Source: Candidatus Kuenenia hertensis
GTDB taxonomy: Bacteria > Planctomycetota > Brocadiia > Brocadiales > Brocadiaceae
Direction of reading: 5' to 3'
Assembly (NCBI GenBank): GCA_021646465.1
Contig: SOET01000015.1
Location: 1-64,000, forward strand
DNA length: 64,000 bases
Part shown: in pieces, positions 56,648 through 64,000 of the stretch
Layout: each line of letters starts with the position of its first letter
How positions within the stretch are numbered: position 1 is the first letter of the stretch
Position numbers and translations under genes: made by a program
Notes under the pieces: model-generated
What the model was told of the DNA's origin: nothing
Databases searched by the model: none
Seen by the model: the letters and a program-made list of their open reading frames with translations, nothing else

Positions 56648-57991
56648 CTACCCCCACTCTTTTATCCGGTATTCAATTTTTCTGATGGATATCCCTAACA
56701 TTTTCGAGGCTTCCTGCTTGTTGCCTTTTGTTAACTGAAGGGTCCGCAAAATAAGCTCTTTTTCCGCTTCATATAAGGAAGAACCGGGAACTACCGTAAT
56801 GGAATGTGCATTCCCTTTCCTGGACACAATGTTCTCCGGCAGGTGTTTCTTTGATATCTTATTGCCGGAACATAGTACCATTGCCCTTTCTATCACATTT
56901 TCCAGTTCGCGAATATTCCCCGGCCAACCATACTCCATCAGAATATCCTCTATTTCAGGAGAAATCCTTGTAACTTTTTTCTGTAATTTGGCATTGAACT
57001 TTTTGATAAAATGGCTGATCAGAAGGGGGATATCCGATTTCCTATCCCGCAACGGCGGCATCATTATGTTTATTACATTCAGGCGATAATACAAATCTTC
57101 GCGAAATTCGCCGTTATCTACTGATTCTAACAAATTCTTGTTTGTTGCGGCGATAATACGCACGTTCGCTTTCTTCGTCTCGGTACTTCCCAACGGGATA
57201 TATTCGCCTTCCTGCAACACGCGCAATATTTTCGCCTGAACCGATTTTGAAATATCGCCCACTTCATCCATAAAAAGCGTGCCGCCGTCTGCTTTTTCAA
57301 ATAATCCTACCCTGTCTTTAATGGCTCCCGTGTAAGAACCTTTCACATGGCCGAACAGGGCACTTTCCAGAAATTCATCTGACAGGGTAGCGCAGTTTAT
57401 CGCTACAAATTCTTTGTCTTTTCTGTAGCTGTTCTGATAAATCGCCTTGGCGATAAGCTCCTTCCCCGTACCGCTTTCTCCGGTGATTAATACGGTCGCA
57501 TCGCTGCGCGCTGCCTTTAACGCGATATTCATCAGGTTACACATTTTCCCTGAGTTGCCTACAATACCGGTATTTCTGCTTAGTTCCTCAAGATTGGAGG
57601 GCTGCAATTGGTCGGATATAATCTTTTGCTGTAATATCATGCGGTCGATATTTTTCAGAATATCTTCGACCTGAAATGGTTTTGTGATATAGTTGAAGGC
57701 CCCTAATCTCATTGCCTCAACGGCCATTTCTATTTCGCCAAAAGCAGTGATCATTAATACCGAGGGGTCATATAATTCTTTCACATCCTTCAATATGTCC
57801 ATCCCGCTGACCTTCCCGGCAAGTCTGATATCGGATATGATCAGCGGGAATCTGTGCTGTTTAATGAGTTCCCACGCCTCCTCTCCCGATGCAACTGCCT
57901 GCACCTCCATATTATGCTCTCTCAGGGCAATACATAATACATTTCGATACACTTCTTCATCTTCTATAACCAAAATCTGCACTTTATCCAT
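56648..57991 (-). CDS. Sigma-54-dependent response regulator downstream of kaiB-like gene
   Basis: The receiver (1-120) has EDEE and the phospho-acceptor in IISDIRLAG with KPF near residue 105. The AAA+ domain (about 140-370) has Walker A GESGTGKE, the sigma-54 contact loop as GSYTGA (variant of GAFTGA), and Walker B GGTLFMDEV. The C-terminal Fis-type helix-turn-helix is NKQEASKMLGISIRKIEYRI. Length 447 aa is normal. It begins 6 bases after the KaiB-like gene. It is the most likely activator acting at the GTGTGTCA inverted repeats at 49001, 59220 and 59538, an inference from co-location. Confidence 0.94.
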   Translation of the reverse strand: MDKVQILVIEDEEVYRNVLCIALREHNMEVQAVASGEEAWELIKQHRFPLIISDIRLAGKVSGMDILKDVKELYDPSVLMITAFGEIEMAVEAMRLGAFNYITKPFQVEDILKNIDRMILQQKIISDQLQPSNLEELSRNTGIVGNSGKMCNLMNIALKAARSDATVLITGESGTGKELIAKAIYQNSYRKDKEFVAINCATLSDEFLESALFGHVKGSYTGAIKDRVGLFEKADGGTLFMDEVGDISKSVQAKILRVLQEGEYIPLGSTETKKANVRIIAATNKNLLESVDNGEFREDLYYRLNVINIMMPPLRDRKSDIPLLISHFIKKFNAKLQKKVTRISPEIEDILMEYGWPGNIRELENVIERAMVLCSGNKISKKHLPENIVSRKGNAHSITVVPGSSLYEAEKELILRTLQLTKGNKQEASKMLGISIRKIEYRIKEWG

Positions 57992-57997
57992 AGTTTC

Positions 57998-58270
57998 TTA
58001 CTCAATCTCAAGATATGAAAATACTTTTTCGACATCAGAAAACTGCCCGATCACCCTGCGGCGGGGTGGAGGGAAAATCCTCTCCAATGTAGGAGTAACA
58101 AATACCCCTTCGCTTTTTACTACGGTTAAATTCTTTGATATATCAACTATTTCCAGTTCTATTTCATATCCCCCGTTATAATAATAATTCGAAAGCACAT
58201 ACGCCTCTTCCTTCGCCGTTTTGGCTCTTTCCGTTTCACCGGATATATAGAGTTTCAAAACATATTTCAT
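57998..58270 (-). CDS. KaiB-like thioredoxin-fold protein
   Basis: KaiB is the fold-switching partner of KaiC in cyanobacterial clocks; KaiB-type proteins outside cyanobacteria are linked to stress responses or have no known role. The 90 residues match KaiB along the full length: YVLKLYISGETERA, IELEIVDISKN and TPTLERIFPPPRRRVIGQFS. Length is normal. No kaiC or kaiA gene is in the window. It lies between the small Cys-rich gene (18-base gap) and the sigma-54 regulator (6-base gap), so the regulator and KaiB-like protein are very probably functionally linked. Confidence 0.85.
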   Translation of the reverse strand: MKYVLKLYISGETERAKTAKEEAYVLSNYYYNGGYEIELEIVDISKNLTVVKSEGVFVTPTLERIFPPPRRRVIGQFSDVEKVFSYLEIE

Positions 58271-58288
58271 TTATTTTCCGCCTGCAAA

Positions 58289-58486
58289 TTATGAAAAGGA
58301 TTTCGATGAGCCGCATTGGCTTGTTTCGTTTACATTTTTAGTATGGCTTATATAAAAATTACACTTCAGAAAATTCTTTGCACAATACTCAAGAAGATTC
58401 GGAATTTTTTGACTATTTACCTCAACACAGTAACACTTGCTGCTTGGCGGTGTTTTTATAAATGGACACAACTCTCTTGTCGACAT
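58289..58486 (-). CDS. Small Cys-rich protein, paralogue of 18863-19090
   Basis: The 65-residue protein contains LCPF, PPSSKCYCVEVNSQKIPNLL and YCAKNFLKC, giving the same C-x10-C-x-C-x14-C-x6-C spacing as its paralogue at 18863-19090, which precedes an HD-GYP regulator. I do not recognise a named family. Metal or Fe-S binding, or thiol redox sensing, is inferred from the cysteines. GGGAG lies 6 bases before the ATG. It is the second gene of the putative HTH - Cys-rich - KaiB-like - regulator operon. Confidence 0.75.
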   Translation of the reverse strand: MSTRELCPFIKTPPSSKCYCVEVNSQKIPNLLEYCAKNFLKCNFYISHTKNVNETSQCGSSKSFS

Positions 58487-58540
58487 TTTTTCTCCCTTTT
58501 CGCTATTTTATGTATTTATTCTGTAAATTTATCATTTTGT

Positions 58541-58882
58541 TCATTTTTTAATTATTCTATAAATACTTGATGCAGAAAGAGATACTCCTTCTCCCTGAAG
58601 GGTGATCAACAATTTCTTCATACTCCACTCCGGATGATTTTTTTTCAATTTTTTAACTTTTTGTACCGTTAACAGGGAGATGTTTGATTTTCGCAGCCTT
58701 TTTGGTTTGCGATTTTTCTTATCGTCAGCGAGAGAAGAAGGGTTTTCGGGGTCATAACGTTTTTTCCATCTATAAAAAGTATCGGGAGAAATACCAAAAT
58801 GGCGGCAGGTAAGCCTTGCGTTTCTTCCATTATTCTCATAAAACTCAAACCATCTCACTTTTTTACGGATATCATCATTCAC
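58541..58882 (-). CDS. Transposase-type helix-turn-helix protein without catalytic domain
   Basis: The 113-residue protein resembles the DNA-binding front of IS481/IS630-type transposases: CRHFGISPDTFYRWKKRY, then a lysine-rich linker and a second helix-turn-helix (KLLITLQGEGVSLSASSIYR). No DDE catalytic domain follows. It is a clear paralogue of 59896-60390. The frame opens at a GTG at 58897, but GTG at 58882 with AAAAGG before it aligns exactly with the paralogue's start. It is 54 bases upstream of the Cys-rich gene on the same strand and may be a regulator derived from a transposon. Confidence 0.75.
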   Translation of the reverse strand: MNDDIRKKVRWFEFYENNGRNARLTCRHFGISPDTFYRWKKRYDPENPSSLADDKKNRKPKRLRKSNISLLTVQKVKKLKKNHPEWSMKKLLITLQGEGVSLSASSIYRIIKK

Positions 58883-59040
58883 GTTTTGCCTTTTCACTTT
58901 AAAAAAGACGCTTCAAAGAATGTCCGGCATCTGTTTGATTATTTCGAGGTATGTAGTTGCCATGTTCAATCCAGAATGAAAGGAATTATACCACCCAATG
59001 CGTCCGCTATCTAAATGAATTTATCGTGCATTATTATACT

Positions 59041-59057
59041 AGCATTTGTAGTGCCAT
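59041..59057 (-). promoter_or_regulatory. Putative sigma-54 promoter for the HTH-Cys-KaiB-regulator operon
   Basis: Read on the minus strand: ATGGCACTACAAATGCT. The GG-N10-GC core and TGGCAC are intact; the -12 element is ATGC instead of TTGC. The predicted start is near 59030, about 150 bases before the first gene of the operon. The perfect inverted repeat at 59220 lies about 165-220 bases upstream. Confidence 0.55.
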
Positions 59058-59219
59058 TTATGATTTAGGATTACATCTGCTCTCTTAAAAACCTGTTATC
59101 CTGTGACATAATTCCTTGTGGCATGAGGGATTCGGAAGAAATTCCGTGCTGGTTTTTTGGTTTGTTGTTAATGTCCTGTATTGCAACAGTAAAGAAAAAA
59201 GTACTTTTTTATACTGCAA

Positions 59220-59264
59220 GAGTGTGTCAGAAATGGCACATAGTGTGCCATTTCTGACACACTC
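59220..59264. promoter_or_regulatory. Perfect 21-bp inverted repeat, putative sigma-54 activator site
   Basis: Arms of 21 bases (59220-59240 and 59244-59264) are exact reverse complements around a TAG centre; each contains GTGTGTCA and TGGCACA. The centre also shows GG-N10-GC on both strands. It is related to the sites at 49001 and 59538. Alternatively it is a hairpin terminator or another short repeat, but no T-run follows. Confidence 0.6.
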
Positions 59265-59413
59265 TTGTTATTGCGGGCGTCAAAAGTATGAAAATAGTTG
59301 TTTTTGAGCGAATGGCTTCTCTCTCAGTTTTTTTTAAATGCGGTTTTCATGGTATGTTAGAAAAAAAACGTTTTTTGCAGTACTCTTACCGGTTTATTTC
59401 AAATTTTTTGTAA

Positions 59414-59512
59414 CTATTCAGTGTAATTTCCAAAACTACTGGGGGGTGCAGAGTGTAACTCGTTCCCAAACTGGAGTTTGGGAACGAACCGTGTAATATT
59501 TACGCAGAATAG
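59414..59512. repeat. Degenerate inverted copy of the 56112-56209 MITE
   Basis: The ends TATTCAGTGTAA and TTACGCAGAATA are imperfect versions of the terminal repeats, and the inside has the AAACTACTGGGGGGTGC and CGTTCCCAAACT/AGTTTGGGAACG segments in reversed order. Size (99 bases) matches. It lies between the two inverted repeats of the putative enhancer. The stretch 59265-59413 holds nothing I can name. Confidence 0.75.
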
Positions 59513-59537
59513 ATACAATTTTCTTTAAAAACAACAA

Positions 59538-59565
59538 CAGAGTGTGTCATTCCTGACACACTCTG
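59538..59565. promoter_or_regulatory. 12-bp inverted repeat with GTGTGTCA core
   Basis: CAGAGTGTGTCA (59538-59549) and TGACACACTCTG (59554-59565) are exact reverse complements with a TTCC spacer. The core GTGTGTCA-N4-TGACACAC is like a symmetric activator site. It is ~480 bases upstream of the putative operon promoter at 59041. Confidence 0.5.
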
Positions 59566-59608
59566 TGTCAAAACAATGAAAATTCAACGTAAGGTCGGGT
59601 TTCCCCTT

Positions 59609-59726
59609 GCGGGTTCAGATTTGTAATCTGAATCCAATAGTTTATGTGATTAATAGCGATATATACATTTCACGGTTAAATTACCACGTATGAAACGTGG
59701 GGTTCAGGTCACAGACCTGAACCCGC
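59609..59726. repeat. Family B MITE-like element, copy 2
   Basis: Same unit as 56295-56413, with GCGGGTTCAG and CTGAACCCGC ends. It interrupts a sequence AACGTAAGGTCGGGTTT that is repeated on its right as AACGTATAAGGTCGGGTTT, so the insertion may have duplicated or joined neighbouring family D copies. Confidence 0.82.
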
Positions 59727-59749
59727 CGGGGGGGGAATCAACGTATAAG

Positions 59750-59853
59750 GTCGGGTTTCTTACCCGACAATATCAATTTGCATTGGTGGCAGGAGTTTCC
59801 TCCTGCCGCCTTGATACGGCGTGGATTGCTGTCGGGAGGAAACTCCTGACAGC
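59750..59853. repeat. Family D palindrome and two family F palindromes
   Basis: 59750-59768 is GTCGGGTTTCTTACCCGAC. It is followed by GGCAGGAGTTTCCTCCTGCC (59788-59807) and GCTGTCGGGAGGAAACTCCTGACAGC-like arms at 59828-59853. These end 43 bases before the stop of the second HTH gene. Confidence 0.75.
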
Positions 59854-59895
59854 ACAAAAATATTTCGAAAACCTGATTTGTTTGACTATACATTA

Positions 59896-60390
59896 CTATT
59901 CCCGGTTGTTACAACGCTCTACTTCCCGGTTTTTTTGATTATCCTTCCAGAGTTTCAGAAGGGAAAGATATTCACTGTATCCCGTTATCTTCCGGTCATT
60001 TTTTTCGTCTCGTTTAGTCTCATGGTTCTGAAACGGTCTCTGTCGTTTTAGCCTGTTAATTATTCTGTAAAACGTGGAAAGAGAAATATCAATATTCTCC
60101 CTTCTCAGCAGGTCTTTGATTTCTTTTTTGTTTTTTACAGGATGTGTCTCCAATAATATCTTTATCCTGTCTATTACTTCCTGAGAGGTCGATAATTGTC
60201 TTGTACGCTTTGGCCTCCGTGACTTTTTATCATCTTTAAGGGAAGAAGGGTCATTCGGACGATAACGCTTCTTCCACCGGTAAAAAGTATCGGGAGAGAT
60301 ACCAAAATACTTGCACGTCTTTCTCGCATTTCTCCCGCATTCTTCGTAATATTCAAACCAGGCTTGCCTTCTTTTGACTTCTTCCGACAC
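59896..60390 (-). CDS. Transposase-type helix-turn-helix protein, paralogue of 58541-58882
   Basis: The 164-residue protein has the same front as its paralogue (RNARKTCKYFGISPDTFYRW) and a second helix-turn-helix segment (KKEIKDLLRRENIDISLSTF). It ends in a ~45-residue charged tail with no DDE domain. The start is GTG at 60390, preceded by agagaaag; no ATG is suitable. It may be a stand-alone DNA-binding protein or a truncated transposase. The intergenic side toward glcD holds the promoter listed separately. Confidence 0.7.
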   Translation of the reverse strand: MSEEVKRRQAWFEYYEECGRNARKTCKYFGISPDTFYRWKKRYRPNDPSSLKDDKKSRRPKRTRQLSTSQEVIDRIKILLETHPVKNKKEIKDLLRRENIDISLSTFYRIINRLKRQRPFQNHETKRDEKNDRKITGYSEYLSLLKLWKDNQKNREVERCNNRE

Positions 60391-60494
60391 GTTTCTTCTT
60401 TCTCTTTAATAAACTTGTTATTCGATCTGACAGAACGTTTGATGATTTCTGGAGTTATAATATATTTGCTCCCTGCACACAAATAGAAAATAAT

Positions 60495-60523
60495 TTGACT
60501 TATTTCTTCAAATGTACTAGATT
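60495..60523 (+). promoter_or_regulatory. Sigma-70-type promoter candidate for glcD
   Basis: TTGACT (60495-60500), a 17-base spacer and TAGATT (60518-60523) resemble the -35 and -10 boxes. It is about 80 bases upstream of the glcD start codon. This is a weak prediction. Confidence 0.4.
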
Positions 60524-60603
60524 AATCCCGTAATTTCTTATCAGAAAAAATCTTTACTACTTATATGGTTACTACTTAAGAATATTTAAACAGCGTTATC
60601 ACC

Positions 60604-62001
60604 ATGAAAAGCAGTTCTGCGCAAAAACCGGAAACAAAGAATTGGATATCACCATTAAGAAACCTTTTAGGGGGAAAAAATGTCCTTTGTGCCCTTGAAG
60701 ACCGATTATGCTATGCATACGACGGTTCAAAACAAAAATACCTTCCCGATGTTGTTGTTCGGCCACAAACAACTAAACACGTATCGGATGCGGTACGGCT
60801 TGCAAATGAACATGAAATTCCGGTATATCCCCGCGGTGCTGGTTCTGGCCTTACCGGAGGCGCGGTGCCGGTTTTTGGCGGCATGGTATTAGACTTTACC
60901 CAAATGAACCGCATCCTGGAAATACGCCCCGAAGACCTCGTCGCCACGGTTGAGCCAGGCGTGGTTACACAGACATTACAATCAGAGGTTGCCAGATATA
61001 AGCTTTTTTATCCTCCCGACCCCGCAAGCGCCGCATTCTCTACCATCGGCGGCAACGCGGCGGAATGTGCAGGGGGGATCACAGGGTTAAAATACGGCGT
61101 CACAAGGGATTATATTCTTGCTCTGGAAGTGGTGCTTGCCGATGGAAGTATCATTACCACCGGACGTAAGACATTGAAGAGTGTTACGGGCTATGATCTT
61201 ACACGGCTTCTTGTCGGCTCTGAAGGCACGTTGGGCATTTTTACCAAAATCACGGTAAAACTGATCCCTTTGCCGGAAAAAATTGAAACGCTTCTGGTCT
61301 TTTTCCCGACGCCAGAAGATGCCGTTGCATCTGCGAATGGAATCATCTCTCACAATATTCTGCCCCGTGCGCTTGAATTTATTGACAAATCAAGCATCGA
61401 CTGTATTAAAGGGTACCGCCAGGAAATAGATTTGCCAAAAGAGGCAAACGCAATCCTTCTCATAGATATCGACGGCGAGGAAAAAAGTGTTCAAAAAGGA
61501 ATATCGTTCGTAGAAATGTTTGTCTCCGAAAACAACGCCATAAAGGTAATTTCCGCAAGAGATACAAAAAGGCGTGACGCCCTCTGGGAGGTGCGGCGCA
61601 TTCTTTCACCTGCTCTTTATAAAATTGCACCCTTTAAAATTAATGAGGATATTTGCGTCCCCCGAAGTCAAATATTAGAAATGCTCCACACTATCAGTAA
61701 GATTAACACACGGTATCCCGGCTTAAAGGCGGTAAATTTCGGACATATCGGGGATGGCAATATTCATGTTAATGTAATGTACGAAAAAGAAGAAGACCGT
61801 TCATTCGCAGAAAAAATGGTTGATGATATTATTTACAGCGCCATCCGGCTTGGAGGTACTATTTCCGGCGAGCATGGTATCGGTAACGTAAAATCAAAGT
61901 TTCTGCCATTCGAAATAGCGCCGCAGGAACTGCAGATTATGAAAGATATTAAACATTTGTTTGATCCGAAAGGGATATTAAATCCCGGTAAATTTTTTTA
62001 A
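60604..62001 (+). CDS. glcD: FAD-linked oxidase, glycolate oxidase subunit GlcD-like
   Basis: These flavoproteins oxidise glycolate, D-lactate or related 2-hydroxy acids, usually with GlcE and GlcF partners. The FAD-binding PCMH domain (about 40-220) has VVVRPQTTKHVSDAVRLANE and YPRGAGSGLTGGAVP; the C-terminal domain ends with GGTISGEHGIGNVKSKF and DPKGILNPGKFF. Length 465 aa is normal. No Fe-S glcF gene follows; the next gene is an aminotransferase on the same strand, which could use glyoxylate chemistry, but this is only a suggestion. Confidence 0.9.
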   Translation: MKSSSAQKPETKNWISPLRNLLGGKNVLCALEDRLCYAYDGSKQKYLPDVVVRPQTTKHVSDAVRLANEHEIPVYPRGAGSGLTGGAVPVFGGMVLDFTQMNRILEIRPEDLVATVEPGVVTQTLQSEVARYKLFYPPDPASAAFSTIGGNAAECAGGITGLKYGVTRDYILALEVVLADGSIITTGRKTLKSVTGYDLTRLLVGSEGTLGIFTKITVKLIPLPEKIETLLVFFPTPEDAVASANGIISHNILPRALEFIDKSSIDCIKGYRQEIDLPKEANAILLIDIDGEEKSVQKGISFVEMFVSENNAIKVISARDTKRRDALWEVRRILSPALYKIAPFKINEDICVPRSQILEMLHTISKINTRYPGLKAVNFGHIGDGNIHVNVMYEKEEDRSFAEKMVDDIIYSAIRLGGTISGEHGIGNVKSKFLPFEIAPQELQIMKDIKHLFDPKGILNPGKFF

Positions 62002-62008
62002 TAATTTT

Positions 62009-62037
62009 GTAGAGACAGGTTTCAAACCTGTCTCTAC
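62009..62037. repeat. 14-bp perfect inverted repeat after glcD
   Basis: GTAGAGACAGGTTT and AAACCTGTCTCTAC with a single C at the centre. It is a variant of the GTAGAGACGCA palindrome (family C core). It lies 8 bases after the glcD stop and could act as a hairpin terminator, although no clear T-run follows. Confidence 0.65.
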
Positions 62038-62066
62038 GATGGTTCAGAAAAAGGAGTCTTTTTTTT

Positions 62067-63242
62067 ATGGTATTATCGAGAGTCGCACGGGAAATACAGG
62101 CATCCGCCACACTTGCCATTACCGCCAAGGCAAAACAATTAGCCGCAGAAGGGAAAGACGTCATTGGTTTTGGTGCAGGAGAACCGGATTTTGACACACC
62201 GGAAAACATAAAAACCGCCGCTATTAAAGCCATAAAAGATGGCTTTACCAAATACACCCCCACATCAGGCACTCCAAAATTAAAAGAGGCTATCTGTGAA
62301 AAACTTTTCAAAGAAAACAACCTGAAATACTCCCCTTCACAGATTCTTGTCTCTGCGGGTGCAAAACAATCTATTTGCAATATAGTGCTCGTATTGTGTG
62401 ATATCGGCGATGAAGTAATCATTCCTACCCCTTATTGGGTAAGCTATCCGGAAATGGTAACGTTAGCAGGGGCTAAACCTGTTTTTCTGGAAACTAACGA
62501 CAAAGACCATTTTAAAATTACTAAAGATTCCCTGGCAAGCGTCATCACGCCGAAAACAAAACTGCTTTTTTTAAACAGTCCCTCTAACCCCACAGGCATG
62601 GTCTATTCAGAAGAAGAATTGCGGGAAATTGTTCTGTTTGCCGTTGAAAAGGGTTTATATGTAATTTCTGATGAAATCTATGAAAAAATCCTTTATGACG
62701 GCGTCAAGCACTTCAGCCCGGCGGCGATTAATGATGACTGCTATAATAACGTGATAACGATAAACGGTTTTTCAAAGGTTTACTCAATGACCGGCTGGCG
62801 ACTGGGCTATGCCGCAGGCCCGGAGACAATAATCAAAGCGGCAACAAATATTCAGGACCATACTACCTCCGGGGCAAGTTCCATTACCCAGATTGCGGGG
62901 CTCGAAGCCCTTCGGGGCAATCAGGACTCGGTAAACAATATGGTAGCGGAATTCGACCGGCGCAGGAAATATATCGTTGACAGGCTCAATGCAATGAAAG
63001 GTATTTCTTGTCTGTTACCACAAGGGGCTTTTTATGCCTTTCCCAATGTATCCGGTCTCTATAACCATCTCTCCGTAAAAGGTTCTTTTGATCTTGTCTC
63101 TCTCCTGCTTGAAAAAGCACACGTTGCGTTTGTCCCCGGCGCCCCCTTTGGCGCTGATGCATATATAAGGATTTCATACGCAACATCTATGGAGAATATT
63201 AAAAAAGGTATGGACCGGTTCGAGAAATTTTTGCAAACTTAA
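62067..63242 (+). CDS. Class I PLP-dependent aminotransferase (aspartate aminotransferase-like)
   Basis: Aspartate aminotransferases of this Ib type transfer amino groups between aspartate or related acids and 2-oxoglutarate. The PLP lysine is in NGFSKVYSMTGWRLGYAAGP; the family also shows NSPSNPTGMVYSEEEL and the SDEIYEKI aspartate. Length 391 aa is normal. A perfect AAGGAG site precedes the ATG after a run of T. Unlike the NifS-like protein in this window, all catalytic residues are present. Confidence 0.92.
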   Translation: MVLSRVAREIQASATLAITAKAKQLAAEGKDVIGFGAGEPDFDTPENIKTAAIKAIKDGFTKYTPTSGTPKLKEAICEKLFKENNLKYSPSQILVSAGAKQSICNIVLVLCDIGDEVIIPTPYWVSYPEMVTLAGAKPVFLETNDKDHFKITKDSLASVITPKTKLLFLNSPSNPTGMVYSEEELREIVLFAVEKGLYVISDEIYEKILYDGVKHFSPAAINDDCYNNVITINGFSKVYSMTGWRLGYAAGPETIIKAATNIQDHTTSGASSITQIAGLEALRGNQDSVNNMVAEFDRRRKYIVDRLNAMKGISCLLPQGAFYAFPNVSGLYNHLSVKGSFDLVSLLLEKAHVAFVPGAPFGADAYIRISYATSMENIKKGMDRFEKFLQT

Positions 63243-63378
63243 TTAAATGTATCATTCTGCTTAAAAAACCAGCGTGTTAAATGGATATTGCTATTTAGCA
63301 TACTATGTGGTAAATAGTAGTTATCTTCTATTGATTCCGTAACAGTCCGCAATGCTTTATAATACCGGAGGTAAGATA

Positions 63379-63582
63379 ATGGATTTACCCGATGCATTAG
63401 AGATGGTAATAAATGATGAACGGGAATTGCAGGAAAAATATAAAAAGCTGGCAGAAGAAGAACAAAACCCTTTTGTTAAAGCTTTTTTTAAAAGAATCGT
63501 AAAAGACGCATTGAAACATGAAAAAAAGGTTCATAAAAAATACGAAAAACTTTTATCTGCCTTAAAAAAGAAGACGTATTAA
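63379..63582 (+). CDS. Half-size ferritin-like or rubrerythrin-like protein
   Basis: The 67-residue product is one or two amphipathic helices: INDERELQEKYKKLAEE and then KDALKHEKKVHKKYEKLL. The E...E and H-E pattern resembles one half of a ferritin-like di-iron bundle, as in short rubrerythrin-domain or encapsulated-ferritin proteins that assemble as dimers. The frame extends to 63352, but ATG at 63379 has GGAGGT six bases before it. The function is unassigned. Confidence 0.6.
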   Translation: MDLPDALEMVINDERELQEKYKKLAEEEQNPFVKAFFKRIVKDALKHEKKVHKKYEKLLSALKKKTY

Positions 63583-64000
63583 TCACTGGATAAGAATTAA
63601 TATATTTGATGGCTCTGCAAGAAGCAGGGAATCTTTTGCTTTTTTTTGTTAAGAAATTTTTCTCTTCTGCCGTTTTTCTATTTTTGCATTCACAACATGT
63701 CCTTCTCAAATCAGGCATCCATTTCTGAACAATATTTTAAGTAAGGGCTGAAGATTTTTAGCTCCAACATTTATGTAATGGATTTCAATTGCAGTTATAA
63801 TAATATTTTTAAATTATGCCTTCGGCGGCTTTATGGGATAAAACATTTCAACGTAGGGGCTGAAAATCTTCAGCCCCTACAAAGATTGAAATTCCTAAAC
63901 GTTAAATTATGCGTAGGCCGCTGTCAGGAGAAAACTCCTGACAGCACAAAATTATTCATATGGAGTTCACCGTATGTTTGTAGATGAAGCTACTATATAT
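63583..64000. repeat. Intergenic end region with family E and F repeats
   Basis: 63810-63912 is the second family E copy (GTAGGGGCTGAA / TTCAGCCCCTAC), nearly identical to 6362-6466. 63920-63945 is a family F palindrome (GCTGTCAGGAG / CTCCTGACAGC). The bases 63583-63809 show no feature I can support. Confidence 0.75.

Noticed and set aside
56383..56685. A 100-codon open frame on the + strand
   Set aside because: It is composed of the family B repeat end, the duplicated gene tail and palindromes, and overlaps the convergent regulator gene.
59116..59307. A 63-codon open frame near the putative operator
   Set aside because: It runs across the 21-bp inverted repeat, has no ribosome site and no recognisable protein pattern.
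47800..60000. Possible CRISPR array because of many short repeats
   Set aside because: The repeats are palindromes from several families at irregular distances, with no regular repeat-spacer pattern and no cas genes.
59690..60051. Two open frames on the + strand beside the second HTH gene
   Set aside because: They consist of repeat sequences or the antisense strand of the HTH gene.
58541..60390. An intact insertion sequence
   Set aside because: Neither HTH gene has a DDE catalytic domain, and no terminal inverted repeats bracket them.

Overview
The window is bacterial chromosome of about 40 % GC with dense gene packing, both strands used in long blocks, and many two-component and radical-SAM genes. 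Several features together suggest an anammox planctomycete (Brocadiales, Kuenenia-like): a fused SecD-SecF with a greatly enlarged periplasmic loop, an AhbC-type alternative haem enzyme, and an atypical ketosynthase next to a cobalamin-type radical-SAM enzyme. No single marker proves this, so it is an inference of moderate confidence.

Layout. 0.1-9.2 kb (+): phoU, a membrane protein with TPR repeats, rmuC, a lipoprotein, a decayed YfhO-type gene, repeats, then an mlaE-mlaF-mlaD lipid transporter. 9.2-18.6 kb (-): sensor kinase, sigma-54 response regulator, cobalamin-type radical SAM, atypical ketosynthase and a second sensor kinase in one direction, split only by a MITE-like element. 18.8-21.5 kb (+): a small Cys-rich protein, an HD-GYP response regulator, a FadL-type porin. 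21.5-41.5 kb (-): tusA, iscU, an Uma2 nuclease, a NifS-like protein lacking the PLP lysine, uvrD, a methyltransferase, an MNT/HEPN pair, ahbC, a PQQ-type propeller, a LysM protein, secDF-yajC, tgt, spoIID, queH, ruvBA, and a TPR protein fused to an RNA-polymerase alpha C-terminal domain. 42-48.7 kb: two small membrane proteins, a sugar transferase, another radical SAM, comM, a broken hicA with hicB, and a DUF542-type protein.

49-60.4 kb is the most unusual part. A Cache-HAMP-PAS histidine kinase has a near-perfect sigma-54 promoter and an upstream GTGTCA inverted repeat. It is followed by a CheB-CheR-multi-PAS fusion. On the opposite strand lies a putative operon of a transposase-like helix-turn-helix protein, a small Cys-rich protein, a KaiB-like protein and a sigma-54 response regulator. 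This operon has its own -24/-12 promoter and a perfect 21-bp inverted repeat with the same GTGTGTCA core. I infer a self-regulated sigma-54 circuit that uses a KaiB-fold protein without KaiC nearby. The region is peppered with short palindromic and MITE-like repeats, one with a clear 8-bp target duplication.

60.6-64 kb (+): glycolate oxidase-type flavoprotein, class I aminotransferase, a half-size ferritin-like protein, and repeats. I saw no tRNA, rRNA, CRISPR array, intact transposase or replication origin.
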